The position numbers and the translations under genes were made by a program. A stretch of 64,000 bases of DNA from Halomonas sp. SpR1 (GTDB lineage: Bacteria > Pseudomonadota > Gammaproteobacteria > Pseudomonadales > Halomonadaceae), in NCBI RefSeq assembly GCF_031010175.1, contig NZ_JAUAMB010000008.1, forward strand, positions 91,533 through 155,532. The letters are read 5' to 3'. The notes beneath the pieces are model-generated. The model searched no databases. It worked only from the letters and a program-made list of their open reading frames with translations, and was not told where the DNA came from. This document shows, in pieces, positions 52,812-62,164 of this stretch. Position 1 is the stretch's first letter. The number at the start of each line of letters is the position of its first letter.

Positions 52812-55499
52812 CTAAGTAGTCAACCACTGCACCGCAAACTCATCCGCCGGTAGCGGGCGGCCAAACCAGTACCCCTGGGCTTCATTACAGCCCATTTCAG
52901 CCAATAAACTTGCTTGGTCGCGAGTTTCAACGCCTTCGGCCACGGTCTTCATCTCTAGCGCTTTTGCCATGGCGATAATGGTCTGCACGATGGCACGATC
53001 ATTTTTGTTTTCGAGCATTTCGCGCACAAAGGAGATATCAATTTTCAGCGCGTCGGCAGCGAAGCGCCGCAGGTAGGAGAGCGATGAGTAGCCGGTGCCA
53101 AAATCATCGATAGAGAGTGCATAGCCAGCTTGGCGCATGGTGTGGGTAATCTCAACGGCCTGATCTGGATCGCGCATAAAATCGCTTTCGGTAAGTTCAA
53201 GGGCGATAGCGCTCGGTGAAACCCCGGAGGTGAGTTGCGCAATGTGGCTGGTGAGTTCTGGGTCGGCAAACTGTTGGGCGGAAATATTGATCGATAATCT
53301 CCCAGGCAACCCTCCCCCAGGCTGATTATGCCACTCCATTAACTGCCTAGCAGACGCCTTCAGCACCCAATCACCAAGGGCGCGAATCAATCCGCGCTCT
53401 TCGGCCAGGGGAATAAACTCACCGGGGCTCACCCAGCCCCACTCGGCGTCGTACCAACGGCACAGGGCTTCTGCGCCGGTCAACCGGCCACTGGCAAGAT
53501 CCACCTGGGGCTGAAAGTAGAGCTCTAACTGATGTTCACTGATAGCGGCGTTGAGTCGCTCCGTCATCCGTTGGCGCCGCTGCAGTGCATGGCGCATAGC
53601 TTGGGTATAGGGGCAGATACTTTTTTCGCGACGCTTAGCGTGATGTAAGGCGATGCTGGCAGCGTTAAATAGTTCGCCTGCCTCGGCCACATCCTGAGGG
53701 TAATGGGCAAATCCGATGCTGACATCGAGTTGGAAGGCACGACGCTCCAGATAAAGCGGCGGCTTTACCGCTAAGCGTAGCTGCTCGACAAGATGACCTA
53801 TATCACTAGGGACGGGGCGAACTACCAGCAGGGCAAATTCGTCACCTGACAAACGCGCCAGCGAACCATATGAGCGGCTAATCTGCTCTAGACGTTCAGC
53901 CACTTTGACCAGCAGTTGATCCCCCACTTGGTGGCCATGAAGATCATTAACTTCTTTAAAACGGCGGATATCCAATAGCAGCAGCGAAAGCCCATGCTCA
54001 CCTTGCTGCGCCTCTTTCCACATCTGCGCTAATAGCTCCATAAAACGGACACGGTTTGGTAAACCGGTGGTGCTATCGGTATAAGCTAGCTGATGCATAT
54101 GACGGTGGTCGCGGCGGCGTTCAAGCTCTGCCGCAGCACCGGTGGAGAGGATTTGTAGCACCGAGGTGGCGAACGCATTAGTCGTCAATGGCTGGCGGTA
54201 AAACACCATCATCACGCCAATGGCTTCGCCGTTGGCATTATCCAAACGCCGCCCAATCCATGCCCTTGTCGGCAGCAATGTGCCTGGCAGCATTAGCGGC
54301 GGGCCGTCATGCATGACCGCTTCACGCTCCAGCACTACCTGCTCGCAGGGTGAGCCTCGTAGCGCAAAGGTGTGCTTATCTCGCTGCACGCCTTCAACTA
54401 CCATGCTGACGGTCGTAGCCTGCCCATAGACGCTCTCATCGCCCTGGGGGGAAGTATGCAGCAGCGCAATAAAGCCAGCGTCAGCTTCCAATACCTTCAC
54501 CAAGGTAGCAATCAACTGCTGAAAATAGCCGTCCCCCACCTGAGTGGTGACCGTAGAAGCCACTTGAACTACGGCGTTTTGCACCCGCTGCGACTCTTGC
54601 TGGTCGGTCACATCAGAGATAAAGCCTTCCAAACAGACGATTTCGCCTGTTTCATCCCTAACGGCCTGGCCTTGCTCCCACATCCAGCGGTAGCCGCCGT
54701 CGCGATGGAGCAGTTGGTAGGTCACGCGGTAAGGGCGATGAGTGGCAATGGCTGATTGCACCTCGCCATAGAGCCTGCCTTGATCATCTGGGTGAATCAG
54801 GGCAGCGAAGCTGGTCAGCCGATTATCTTGCAATTCGTCTGGCCGATACCCGGTTAATGCTTCGGCTCCCCGGCTCACCACTTGCATTGTCCAATGACGG
54901 TCATTCAGACAACGGTAGGCCATGCCCGGCAGGTGGTTGAGCAGCGTATCCATGCGGCGCTCGCTTTCTCGCGCAACCGCTTCGCTTTTTCTTAATGCCT
55001 GTTCCGCCTTTTGGCGATCCAGCTCAGCCCCCGCCTGGGCGGCGGCGATTTGCAGAACCTCACCGGCTAAATTATTCAACTGCATCGGGGAGTTTTTAAG
55101 TACCGCTAACAAGCCTATCAACGCGCCATCAGCCGCATAGAGTGCCCGACCCAAGTAGCTCTCGGCACCTAATTCACAAAGCAGTTTATCGTCAGGAAAG
55201 CGTGACTGAACATTACGAAAGTATAGGCAGGGCTCTCTCCCCAACGCGGTTTCGCAAGGCGTACCGGTTAGCGGGTAAGTAATATTGCTAAGCAAGCGGC
55301 CATTTGACCAGACCGCTAGCGTCTCAGCCTGGTTGCATTGTGTAACATCGGCTACTAGCACATGATCAACGCCGAGTATCGCCGCTAAGCGCTCCACCAG
55401 CGTTGCGTAAAAGCGGGGGCTACCGCTATGTCCTACGCATTCTGCCAACTGGCGAAATATATCGGCCGGGCCGTTCCTTGTGTGCATCGTTGCATTCAC
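52812..55499 (-). CDS. GAF-PAS-GAF-GGDEF-EAL c-di-GMP signalling protein
   Basis: An 895-residue cytoplasmic signalling protein. Domains in order: GAF (about 15-165), a short linker, PAS/PAC (about 190-300, LNHLPGMAYRC and GYRWMWEQG), GAF (about 310-465), GGDEF (about 475-635) and EAL (about 645-890). The cyclase motif is SGDEF, an accepted active variant. The EAL domain has EALCR, DDFGTGYSSL and AEGVET, consistent with phosphodiesterase activity. No transmembrane segment is seen. Input is unknown. It is divergent from the HDOD gene. Confidence 0.93.
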   Translation of the reverse strand: MNATMHTRNGPADIFRQLAECVGHSGSPRFYATLVERLAAILGVDHVLVADVTQCNQAETLAVWSNGRLLSNITYPLTGTPCETALGREPCLYFRNVQSRFPDDKLLCELGAESYLGRALYAADGALIGLLAVLKNSPMQLNNLAGEVLQIAAAQAGAELDRQKAEQALRKSEAVARESERRMDTLLNHLPGMAYRCLNDRHWTMQVVSRGAEALTGYRPDELQDNRLTSFAALIHPDDQGRLYGEVQSAIATHRPYRVTYQLLHRDGGYRWMWEQGQAVRDETGEIVCLEGFISDVTDQQESQRVQNAVVQVASTVTTQVGDGYFQQLIATLVKVLEADAGFIALLHTSPQGDESVYGQATTVSMVVEGVQRDKHTFALRGSPCEQVVLEREAVMHDGPPLMLPGTLLPTRAWIGRRLDNANGEAIGVMMVFYRQPLTTNAFATSVLQILSTGAAAELERRRDHRHMHQLAYTDSTTGLPNRVRFMELLAQMWKEAQQGEHGLSLLLLDIRRFKEVNDLHGHQVGDQLLVKVAERLEQISRSYGSLARLSGDEFALLVVRPVPSDIGHLVEQLRLAVKPPLYLERRAFQLDVSIGFAHYPQDVAEAGELFNAASIALHHAKRREKSICPYTQAMRHALQRRQRMTERLNAAISEHQLELYFQPQVDLASGRLTGAEALCRWYDAEWGWVSPGEFIPLAEERGLIRALGDWVLKASARQLMEWHNQPGGGLPGRLSINISAQQFADPELTSHIAQLTSGVSPSAIALELTESDFMRDPDQAVEITHTMRQAGYALSIDDFGTGYSSLSYLRRFAADALKIDISFVREMLENKNDRAIVQTIIAMAKALEMKTVAEGVETRDQASLLAEMGCNEAQGYWFGRPLPADEFAVQWLTT

Positions 55500-55677
55500 T
55501 TTTTAGTTCTGGAGCAGCTGGGGCGCCTGCCTCTAACCTCATAGAGTATAGCGACTTACCAAGCATAAACCGCTCTTGTTCACCCATAACAACCTCAATT
55601 TTACTTGGCTATATGGTAAAGTTAAGGCATCACATCATGATGGCTGGCCACTACGCTAAAAGTGCGCAGGAGATAAC

Positions 55678-56832
55678 GTGACTAAAACATCGACCAAGGA
55701 TGAAGCGCTTTACGTAATGCTCACTGAAGCACTGCCTGGTTTTTTAATCAGCGATTTCCTCAGGTGCCAACGCTTACCTTCGCTGCCCTCAATCGCATTA
55801 CGCATCCTCAGGTTAACGCAATCTTCGAAAACGACTATCAACGATGTTGCCGAGACCATTGAGCATGACCCAGCGTTAACCGCTCGGTTAATATCGCTCG
55901 CCAATAGCGTCCACCTCACCCGCTCCGCCAACTCGACACAAACGTGCCTTGAAGCCATCCAGCGCTTAGGACTCGATGCCACATTAACCGTCGTGTTGAG
56001 CTTCAACCTTTTTCAACATCCCAGTAAAGGGCCGCAGCATACGTATATTTGGCAGCGATCGATTCTGTCTGCGTTGATAGCGCGCCAGCTTGCCGAGCAA
56101 GTGTGCCCTAAACTGGCAGGCAATGCCTTTACGGCAGCGCTGCTACAGGATATTGGCATATTGGCGTTGAGTGCGACCTACCCTGAACAAGCAGACGAAC
56201 TCTATAACGATAGGACTATACCCCATGACCATCTTATTCAAGAGGAGCAGCGTTATTTTGGTTGTGACCACCCCGTTATAGGGGCTTGGCTAGCCGCCAA
56301 ATGGCGGATCCCCTCCACGCTGGTCAATACCATACGTTTTAGCCATGCCCCCTATAAAAGCGATAGAGCAAGCGATAGTACTGGTGATAGTGCTGGTAAT
56401 AGTACTGGTGATAGTACTGGCGATAGCACCGGGAATAGCTTGCTGGACATGTGCGTTCGCCTATCCGGCCCGGTGGCGGATGCCTACCTGTCGCCTACTC
56501 CAGAAGAGCGCCTTACCACCCTGATAGTCGATTTAAGCACGACAAAAGGGCTACCCCCTGTGTCAATTAAAAACGCTCTCCAGGAAGTTCAGCCTAAAAT
56601 GGAGTTAATCGCTCAGACCCTAATGATGGATGCTCCCGCTTCTATTAACCCCAAAGAGCTGCTTGAAGATGCTCAACAGCTCCTGCTTAACCATACACTC
56701 ATACTCAACAGCCGCAGAGAAGCGCAGTCAAAAGCACTCACGATGCTACGCAAAGGGTATAGCGCCCCGGATGGGCTCAACAAAGACATAGCTTTCAAAA
56801 AGCTCAATAAACAATCCCGCACTAAGTCTTAA
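55678..56832 (+). CDS. HDOD-domain signalling protein with a tandem-repeat linker
   Basis: A 384-residue HDOD protein. The HDOD domain covers about residues 25-225 (RLPSLPSIALRIL, IEHDPALTARLISLANS, LEAIQRLG, LLQDIGILAL). The GTG start follows AGGAG. Residues 233-252 consist of five four-residue units of the form Asp/Asn-Ser-Thr/Ala-Gly encoded by 12-base tandem repeats. The C-terminal 130 residues are helical without a recognised output domain. HDOD proteins link to c-di-GMP, motility and stress control; the divergent GGDEF-EAL protein fits that theme. Confidence 0.87.
   Translation: MTKTSTKDEALYVMLTEALPGFLISDFLRCQRLPSLPSIALRILRLTQSSKTTINDVAETIEHDPALTARLISLANSVHLTRSANSTQTCLEAIQRLGLDATLTVVLSFNLFQHPSKGPQHTYIWQRSILSALIARQLAEQVCPKLAGNAFTAALLQDIGILALSATYPEQADELYNDRTIPHDHLIQEEQRYFGCDHPVIGAWLAAKWRIPSTLVNTIRFSHAPYKSDRASDSTGDSAGNSTGDSTGDSTGNSLLDMCVRLSGPVADAYLSPTPEERLTTLIVDLSTTKGLPPVSIKNALQEVQPKMELIAQTLMMDAPASINPKELLEDAQQLLLNHTLILNSRREAQSKALTMLRKGYSAPDGLNKDIAFKKLNKQSRTKS
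56374..56433. repeat. Five 12-base tandem repeats inside the HDOD gene
   Basis: Units of GATAGTACTGGT type at 56374, 56386, 56398, 56410 and 56422, in frame, encoding DSTG/DSAG/NSTG/DSTG/DSTG. The unit length is a multiple of three, so copy-number changes would keep the frame. Confidence 0.92.
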
Positions 56833-56834
56833 AT

Positions 56835-56884
56835 CGCTGACCGGAACATAAGCGCCATCAAGCACTCCGGCCAGCGCGTTTTTT
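56835..56884 (+). terminator. Intrinsic terminator after the HDOD gene
   Basis: CGCTGACCGG (56835-56844) pairs with CCGGCCAGCG (56867-56876) with one mismatch across a 22-base loop, followed by CG and TTTTTT. It lies in the 79-base gap to the convergent dctM. Confidence 0.8.
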
Positions 56885-56911
56885 CTAGAACAGGCTTCTT
56901 TTATCAGTGCC

Positions 56912-58216
56912 TCACTGCGTCATTGCCTGCGGTAGGTAGAGGGCAATGCCAGGGAAGATATGCATTAAGGCAATCGCCAATAACATCAACAGGAAAAACG
57001 GCAGCGTGGCTTTGGTAATGGTTAGAATATCTTTACCGGTTAGCCCCTGGATCACGAACAGGTTGAAACCCACCGGCGGGGTAATTTGCGACATTTCAAC
57101 CACCACGACCAGATAAATACCAAACCAAATCAGATCGAAACCGGCGGCGCTCACTAACGGCATGATAATCGCAGTGACTAGCAGAATCAGCGAAATGCCG
57201 TCGAGAAAACAGCCCATCACCAGCAGCAGTAAGGTGAGCGCAATCAGCAGCATGGTGGGTGATAGCCCCATTTCACCAATCGCCTGGGCCAATTTCATGG
57301 GCACCTGGGTAAAACCCATGGCCGAGGTCAAAAACGAGGCGCCAGCAATAATAAAAGCGATCATGCAGGCGGTACGCACAGCGGCAAACAGCGAGCTTTT
57401 AAAAATCTCGCGATCAAAGTGACCGTTAAAGCGCGCAATCACGATCGACAACACCACACCGACTGCCGCGGCCTCGGTGGGCGACGCCAAACCGCCATAG
57501 ATCGAAAAGATAATCCCGCCAATCAGCAGCAGAATAGGCACCAGTGACCAGGTATTGCGCAGCTTTTCGGCAAAACTCATACCGGATTCATCTGCGCCGG
57601 TAAGCCCTTGGCGGTTGCCCTTGAGTAGCGCCCAGAGCACTAGATAACTCATAAACATCGCCAGGATCATCAGGCCCGGGCCAATACCGGCCATAAACAG
57701 CCTGGAGATTGACTGCTCGGTGACCACGCCGTAGACAATCAGTACGATTGAGGGCGGAATCAACAGCCCCAAGGTGGAAGCGCTGGCCAGGGTACCAATC
57801 GCCATATTGCTGTCGTAGCCCCGCCGCTCCAGCTCCGGCAGGGTCATTTTGCCCACCGTGGCACAGGTGGCGGCCGAGGAGCCGCACACTGCCGCAAACA
57901 TGCCGCTGCCAATGATATTGGTATGCAGCAAACGCCCCGGCAGGCGGTTTAACCAGGGCGACAGGCCACGAAACATATTGTCAGCAAGCCCGGAGCGAAA
58001 CAGAATCTCGCCCATCCAGATAAACATCGGCAGTGCAGTGAGATCCCAGCCGTAGCTGGCGCCCCAAAAATCGGAGGCCAGGATAGCCCCTGGGGAGAAT
58101 GAGCTGAAGAACTCAAGCGCTATCCAGGCGGTGCCGATCAGCGCAAAGGCGATCCACACCCCGCTCCCCAGGAGTACCACAAGGGTCAATATAGTGGCGA
58201 GACTTAGTAGCAGCAC
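56912..58216 (-). CDS. TRAP transporter large membrane subunit (DctM)
   Basis: A 434-residue DctM-family protein with about eleven to twelve helices. GSGMFAAVCGSSAATCATVGKM (in part) and IPPSIVLIVYGVVTEQS are the family signatures, with a second similar block GCFLDGISLILL and TPPVGFNLFVIQG. It forms the Na+-coupled channel with DctQ and works with the DctP receptor at 59032. Sodium coupling suits a halophile. Substrate proposal (pyroglutamate) comes from the adjacent pxpABC. Confidence 0.93.
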   Translation of the reverse strand: MLLLSLATILTLVVLLGSGVWIAFALIGTAWIALEFFSSFSPGAILASDFWGASYGWDLTALPMFIWMGEILFRSGLADNMFRGLSPWLNRLPGRLLHTNIIGSGMFAAVCGSSAATCATVGKMTLPELERRGYDSNMAIGTLASASTLGLLIPPSIVLIVYGVVTEQSISRLFMAGIGPGLMILAMFMSYLVLWALLKGNRQGLTGADESGMSFAEKLRNTWSLVPILLLIGGIIFSIYGGLASPTEAAAVGVVLSIVIARFNGHFDREIFKSSLFAAVRTACMIAFIIAGASFLTSAMGFTQVPMKLAQAIGEMGLSPTMLLIALTLLLLVMGCFLDGISLILLVTAIIMPLVSAAGFDLIWFGIYLVVVVEMSQITPPVGFNLFVIQGLTGKDILTITKATLPFFLLMLLAIALMHIFPGIALYLPQAMTQ

Positions 58217-58290
58217 AAGGATCTCTCCAATTCAGGCAGCAGCGAGGTTAACAGAGATGTCGTTTCAACAGACTGGGTGAAAATCGCCAT

Positions 58291-58854
58291 TTAGTGGCCC
58301 TCGCTGTCATCTGGGGCCGCCGCTTCGCGAAAGCTCGCAGGGTCACGAATGGCTATACGAACCGCCATAAACAAGGCTTCAGCAAGCGCCAGGCACAGCA
58401 GCCCAACGCTTGTCGCGAGCACGAGTTGAGGAATCCACAATGGAATCGATACAAATCCTGAAGACACGTCATTATACTGTATGCTCTCTCTCGCCAGGCC
58501 AATCAGGCCGTAACTGAGCACCAGGCTGATCGCCAGGGCGACGATGAGGCCAAACACTTCAAACCACACACGGATTGACGGTGGTAGCCGAGTGATCAAC
58601 AGCGTCACGCGAATGTGGGCGTGATGCACAAAGGTGTAGGCCAGCCCCAGAAAGGTCGCGCCGACCAGTAGGTAAGAAGCAATTTCCGAAACGCCGGTAA
58701 TACTCAGACCCAGGCGGCTTAGGCCCACCAGCACCAGCAGGGCATCTAGCAGGCGAAAGGTCACCTGCAGCGCTATCAGCGTACAAATAGCGACCATACA
58801 CGCTGCCGCACCCCAAGCCCCCAGGCGATAGAGCTTGTCGAATTTAAACGTCAT
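58291..58854 (-). CDS. TRAP transporter small membrane subunit (DctQ)
   Basis: A 187-residue DctQ-family protein with four predicted helices (about residues 10-35, 50-75, 95-120, 140-165) and the FLGLAYTFVHHAHIRVTLL motif typical of the family. A GTG at 58911 gives a longer frame, but GAGG followed by the ATG at 58854 and normal DctQ length favour the shorter protein. It lies 177 bases after dctP. Confidence 0.88.
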   Translation of the reverse strand: MTFKFDKLYRLGAWGAAACMVAICTLIALQVTFRLLDALLVLVGLSRLGLSITGVSEIASYLLVGATFLGLAYTFVHHAHIRVTLLITRLPPSIRVWFEVFGLIVALAISLVLSYGLIGLARESIQYNDVSSGFVSIPLWIPQLVLATSVGLLCLALAEALFMAVRIAIRDPASFREAAAPDDSEGH

Positions 58855-58884
58855 GTTCGCAGCCTCAAGAAGCGCGTGGGAGAA

Positions 58885-58915
58885 GCAGGTACGGCGACAT
58901 CGCCACCGCACCTGC
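58885..58915 (-). other. Hairpin before dctQ
   Basis: GCAGGT (58885-58890)/ACCTGC (58910-58915) encloses GGCG (58893-58896)/CGCC (58901-58904). It lies between the receptor and membrane subunit genes, comparable with the hairpin at 47101-47123. Confidence 0.5.
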
Positions 58916-58946
58916 AGACAACATCACGACAGAGCCCAGTTAAACG

Positions 58947-59026
58947 AGTACTTGGGCTAACCAGTAGGTAGGTTAAACAGTACTTAGATTAACCATCACT
59001 TAGATTAATTAGAACTTAGGCTAAAC
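58947..59026. repeat. Five tandem 16-base repeats after dctP
   Basis: Imperfect units at 58947, 58963, 58979, 58995 and 59011, consensus AGTACTTAGATTAACC, with a partial sixth running into the dctP stop codon. On the minus strand they immediately follow dctP and precede the hairpin before dctQ. Confidence 0.88.
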
Positions 59027-59031
59027 GATGC

Positions 59032-60015
59032 TTAGCTATCGCGCTGCTCACGGTAGCTTTCCAGCGCCTGTTTGGCTTCATCATCGGCACGTGACTGCCA
59101 ATCTTCGAACAACTGATCACCGGCCGCCTGAAGCGCTTCTGAAATAGCGTCGTTAGGCTCAGAGACCGAGATACCGTTCTCTTGCAAAACGGCAAGACTG
59201 GCATCGTTATCTTCGCGGCTCATTTCCCAACCCCGTTTTTCAGCTTCAGCGGCGGCTTCCATCAGGGCTGCCTGGGTCTCCTCATCCAGGCCATCAAAAC
59301 TACGTTGGCTGATAAACACAATATTCTTCGGCAGCCACAGCTTGGCGTCGGTGTAATCCGTCACGTAATCCCACGCGGCCATGGAATTGCCGGTGGAGCT
59401 TGAGGTGATCATGGCATCCACACGCCCGGTGCTGAAAGCGGTAGGGATATCAGACTCCTCTGTTTCAGTCGGGCTACCGCCCAGATTATCAATGAAACGC
59501 TGGGTATTAATGTTAGGCGCACGGACGCGCAAACCTTCAAACTGCTCGGGGTCGGTGAGAGGCTCTGCGGTATAGATACCTTGTGCAGGCCAAGCGACTG
59601 CGTAGAGCGGAATCAACCCTTCATAAGCGAACAGTTCGGTGATCATCGGTTTGGTGGCTTCCCACAGCGTATAGGCATCGTCGTAGCTTCCCGCCACACC
59701 TGGCAGCGTATCCACTTCGAAAATGGGGTCATCGTTGGAAAGAACCGAGAGGAATACTTCACCTGCATCAATAGTGCCACGGCGCACCGACGGCTTAATC
59801 TCACCATGTGAGACCAGCGAGCCGCCGCTATGCACGGTAATGGTCAGCTCACCGTCGGTCGCTTCTGCTACATCTTCAGCGAACTGTTTGTTGTTTTGGG
59901 TATGAAAGCTGGCATCCCCGTAAGGTGTCGCCATCGTCCATTCTGCGGCGTGAGCCGACACCGTTAATCCGCAGGCGGTCGCTAGTAGCAGTGAAGTCGT
60001 GATTGTCTTGCGCAT
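59032..60015 (-). CDS. TRAP transporter solute receptor (DctP)
   Basis: A 327-residue DctP-family periplasmic receptor with a signal peptide at residues 1-23 (cleavage after AHA). Family motifs are present, including GLRVRAPN with the substrate-binding Arg near residue 150 and PTAFSTGRVDA. It delivers a carboxylate-bearing solute to DctQM. The LysR gene is 56 bases upstream on the same strand and pxpABC lies beyond it, so 5-oxoproline is the favoured ligand; DctP proteins binding pyroglutamate are known in Bordetella. Confidence 0.92.
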   Translation of the reverse strand: MRKTITTSLLLATACGLTVSAHAAEWTMATPYGDASFHTQNNKQFAEDVAEATDGELTITVHSGGSLVSHGEIKPSVRRGTIDAGEVFLSVLSNDDPIFEVDTLPGVAGSYDDAYTLWEATKPMITELFAYEGLIPLYAVAWPAQGIYTAEPLTDPEQFEGLRVRAPNINTQRFIDNLGGSPTETEESDIPTAFSTGRVDAMITSSSTGNSMAAWDYVTDYTDAKLWLPKNIVFISQRSFDGLDEETQAALMEAAAEAEKRGWEMSREDNDASLAVLQENGISVSEPNDAISEALQAAGDQLFEDWQSRADDEAKQALESYREQRDS

Positions 60016-60071
60016 CGTGAGAACCCTCTTGTTTCTATTAATAGTGTGGTGCTTCTGATAGTGCGTTGCTT

Positions 60072-61070
60072 CTAGTGCATTGCTTCGGTGGTACCAGAGG
60101 AGGCGCGGGTAGCAACCCAGCGCCCGGAGAAAAGTGTTGTTGTCATATCAGCACGCCGCGCCTGGGCGTAGCGGCAGGCACACTGCTGGGCCAAGCGGGC
60201 AACGCCTCGGCAAAAGCGCGGATGATTCGCATTGCGCCATATCGCATCATAATGCATGGCCGGTAACGGCACCGGCAGTTCAAGGCGGTAGAGCTCCCCC
60301 CGCTGCCACTCATCCAGCACCGTAGCCACCGGCAGCGCGCCGATTCCTAACCCTTCGGTGGTCATGCGTACAATCGTCATCAAGGTACTAACGCTATGAA
60401 TACGCGGGCTGGCCACGCCCTGCTCTGCCAGGTAACTCACCAGCTCGGCATAAGGGCGCGCCTGCTTACCAAACGAAATAAACGGCAGTTGTTTACCCCA
60501 GGCGGCGGCACTTTCACTTAGCAGCTTGGCGTGCCGGGGAGAGACAAACATGCCCATCTCATAGGGGCTGAGTGACTCGTACTCGATCTGCTTCTGCGGC
60601 GAATAGCCATTCATCGCCAGCACAATATCCAGCTCATTGCCCAGTAGCCGCTCATTCAGCACCGGCGAATAATCAACCGTCAGTTCTATGGTGAGACGCG
60701 GATACCGCTCGGTGAGCCTGCGCATAAAGTCGGGAAACCAGCTATGGGCAATGGTTTCAATCGTGCCGAGCCGAAGTGGTGCAGAAAAAGCCTCTTCGCT
60801 ATCGAATAGCTTCATTGCCTCATCGCGTTGGTGCAACATTCGCTCAGCGTGGACAAAGAACTCACGACCGCGCATGGTCGGCTGGATAGGCCGAGCAGAC
60901 CGTTCCAGCAGCAATTCTCCCACCGTGGATTCAAGGCGTGAAATACGCTCAGAGACGGAAGGCTGGGTAAGGTGCAGGCGGGTCGCCGCCTTACGGAAGG
61001 AGCCAAGCCTTACCGCCCATACAAACGCCTCAAGTTCCTTAAAATCGAGCATAGTGACTCGCCTACCCAT
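60072..61070 (-). CDS. LysR-family transcriptional regulator of the TRAP/pxp locus
   Basis: A LysR protein of 332 residues: HTH in about residues 10-70 (LEAFVWAVRLGSFRKAATRL, RISRLESTVGELLLER) and an effector domain to about 300. The ATG six codons in (61052, MLDFKEL) is an equally good start and closer to the family norm. The C-terminus extends about 25 residues beyond a usual LysR end. It stands between the TRAP genes (same strand, downstream) and pxpABC (divergent), so it probably controls both. Confidence 0.9.
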   Translation of the reverse strand: MGRRVTMLDFKELEAFVWAVRLGSFRKAATRLHLTQPSVSERISRLESTVGELLLERSARPIQPTMRGREFFVHAERMLHQRDEAMKLFDSEEAFSAPLRLGTIETIAHSWFPDFMRRLTERYPRLTIELTVDYSPVLNERLLGNELDIVLAMNGYSPQKQIEYESLSPYEMGMFVSPRHAKLLSESAAAWGKQLPFISFGKQARPYAELVSYLAEQGVASPRIHSVSTLMTIVRMTTEGLGIGALPVATVLDEWQRGELYRLELPVPLPAMHYDAIWRNANHPRFCRGVARLAQQCACRYAQARRADMTTTLFSGRWVATRASSGTTEAMH

Positions 61071-61411
61071 GACCTTCTAAAGTGGAAAACACCGTTGCGC
61101 CGTTGCATCGTTACTGCCGAGGGTTACCACACAGCTAGCATGTCACTATGCAACTTTGAGACCACTCCCGACAGCGCAACTCGACCAACGTTATTATCAC
61201 GCCGCGCCTATACTGTGATAAGCGTATCGCCCCTCACCGTCAACCATTTTTCAATAAATAACAATATGATAGGAGAGCCCGATAGTTAGTATCGACAAAA
61301 ACGATTGGCACTGAGCAAACCGACTTCATATATTGGTGTTGGCTTCGCATTTTGCTTCAGCCAAGTGAAAGCACTAATAACTGAAAGCCCCCATAACTAA
61401 CAGGAGTCGCC
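61071..61411. promoter_or_regulatory. Divergent LysR-pxpA control region
   Basis: A 341-base spacer without a gene. A perfect inverted repeat, TTATCAC (61194-61200) and GTGATAA (61215-61221), lies near its centre and is a candidate LysR operator. The 61255-61400 part is AT-rich and probably holds the pxpA promoter; CAGGAG precedes the pxpA ATG. Confidence 0.55.
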
Positions 61412-62164
61412 ATGGCTATCCCCCTGCTTAATTGCGATATGGGCGAAAGTTTCGGCAACTGGCGCCTCGGCCTGGATGCCGAGGCGATGCCTTACGTCGA
61501 TTGCGCCAATATCGCCTGCGGCTTCCACGCCTCTGACCCCCACGAGATGCGCCGCACCGTCAAACTAGCGGTTCAAAATGACGTGCGTATTGGCGCGCAC
61601 CCTGGCTACCCGGATTTGATGGGGTTTGGGCGACGCTCCATGGCCTGCTCGCCGGAAGAAGCGGAAGATATGGTGCTTTATCAAGTGGGGGCATTGGCGG
61701 GCATATGCCAAGCCGAAGGCACTCAGCTAAGCTACATCAAACCTCACGGTGCGCTGTATAACGACATGGCCGCCAACCCGGCGCTACTGGAGGGCGTGAT
61801 GCGCGCGGTGCGGGCTTACGACCCCAATTTGCCACTCATGATTATGTCCACTGCCAATCCCGAGCCGCACCGCGAGCTAGCCGCCAAAATGGGCATTACC
61901 CTGTGGTTCGAGACCTTTGCTGATCGCGCCTACGACGCCAACGGTCACTTGGCCTCACGGCGTTTACCCAATGCCGTTCACCACGACCAGAACACCATCG
62001 TCAATCAAGCCGTTATGCTGGCCAAAGGCGAGCCGCTGACCGCACTTGACGGTACCCAACTGCAGTTAGCCTGCGACACCCTCTGCGTTCACGGCGACAA
62101 TCCTGAGTCCGTGGCTGCCGTTCGCGCTATCCGCGAGGCCTTTCAGGCGTTGGAGCAGGCGTGA
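61412..62164 (+). CDS. pxpA: 5-Oxoprolinase subunit PxpA (LamB/YcsF family)
   Basis: A 250-residue LamB/YcsF protein: [10 protein letters not shown] at 6-15, [14 protein letters not shown] near 30-43, [20 protein letters not shown] near 110 and CVHGDNPES near the end. PxpA together with PxpBC hydrolyses 5-oxo-L-proline to glutamate at the cost of ATP. The stop overlaps the GTG start of pxpB. It starts the three-gene operon. Confidence 0.95.
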   Translation: MAIPLLNCDMGESFGNWRLGLDAEAMPYVDCANIACGFHASDPHEMRRTVKLAVQNDVRIGAHPGYPDLMGFGRRSMACSPEEAEDMVLYQVGALAGICQAEGTQLSYIKPHGALYNDMAANPALLEGVMRAVRAYDPNLPLMIMSTANPEPHRELAAKMGITLWFETFADRAYDANGHLASRRLPNAVHHDQNTIVNQAVMLAKGEPLTALDGTQLQLACDTLCVHGDNPESVAAVRAIREAFQALEQA

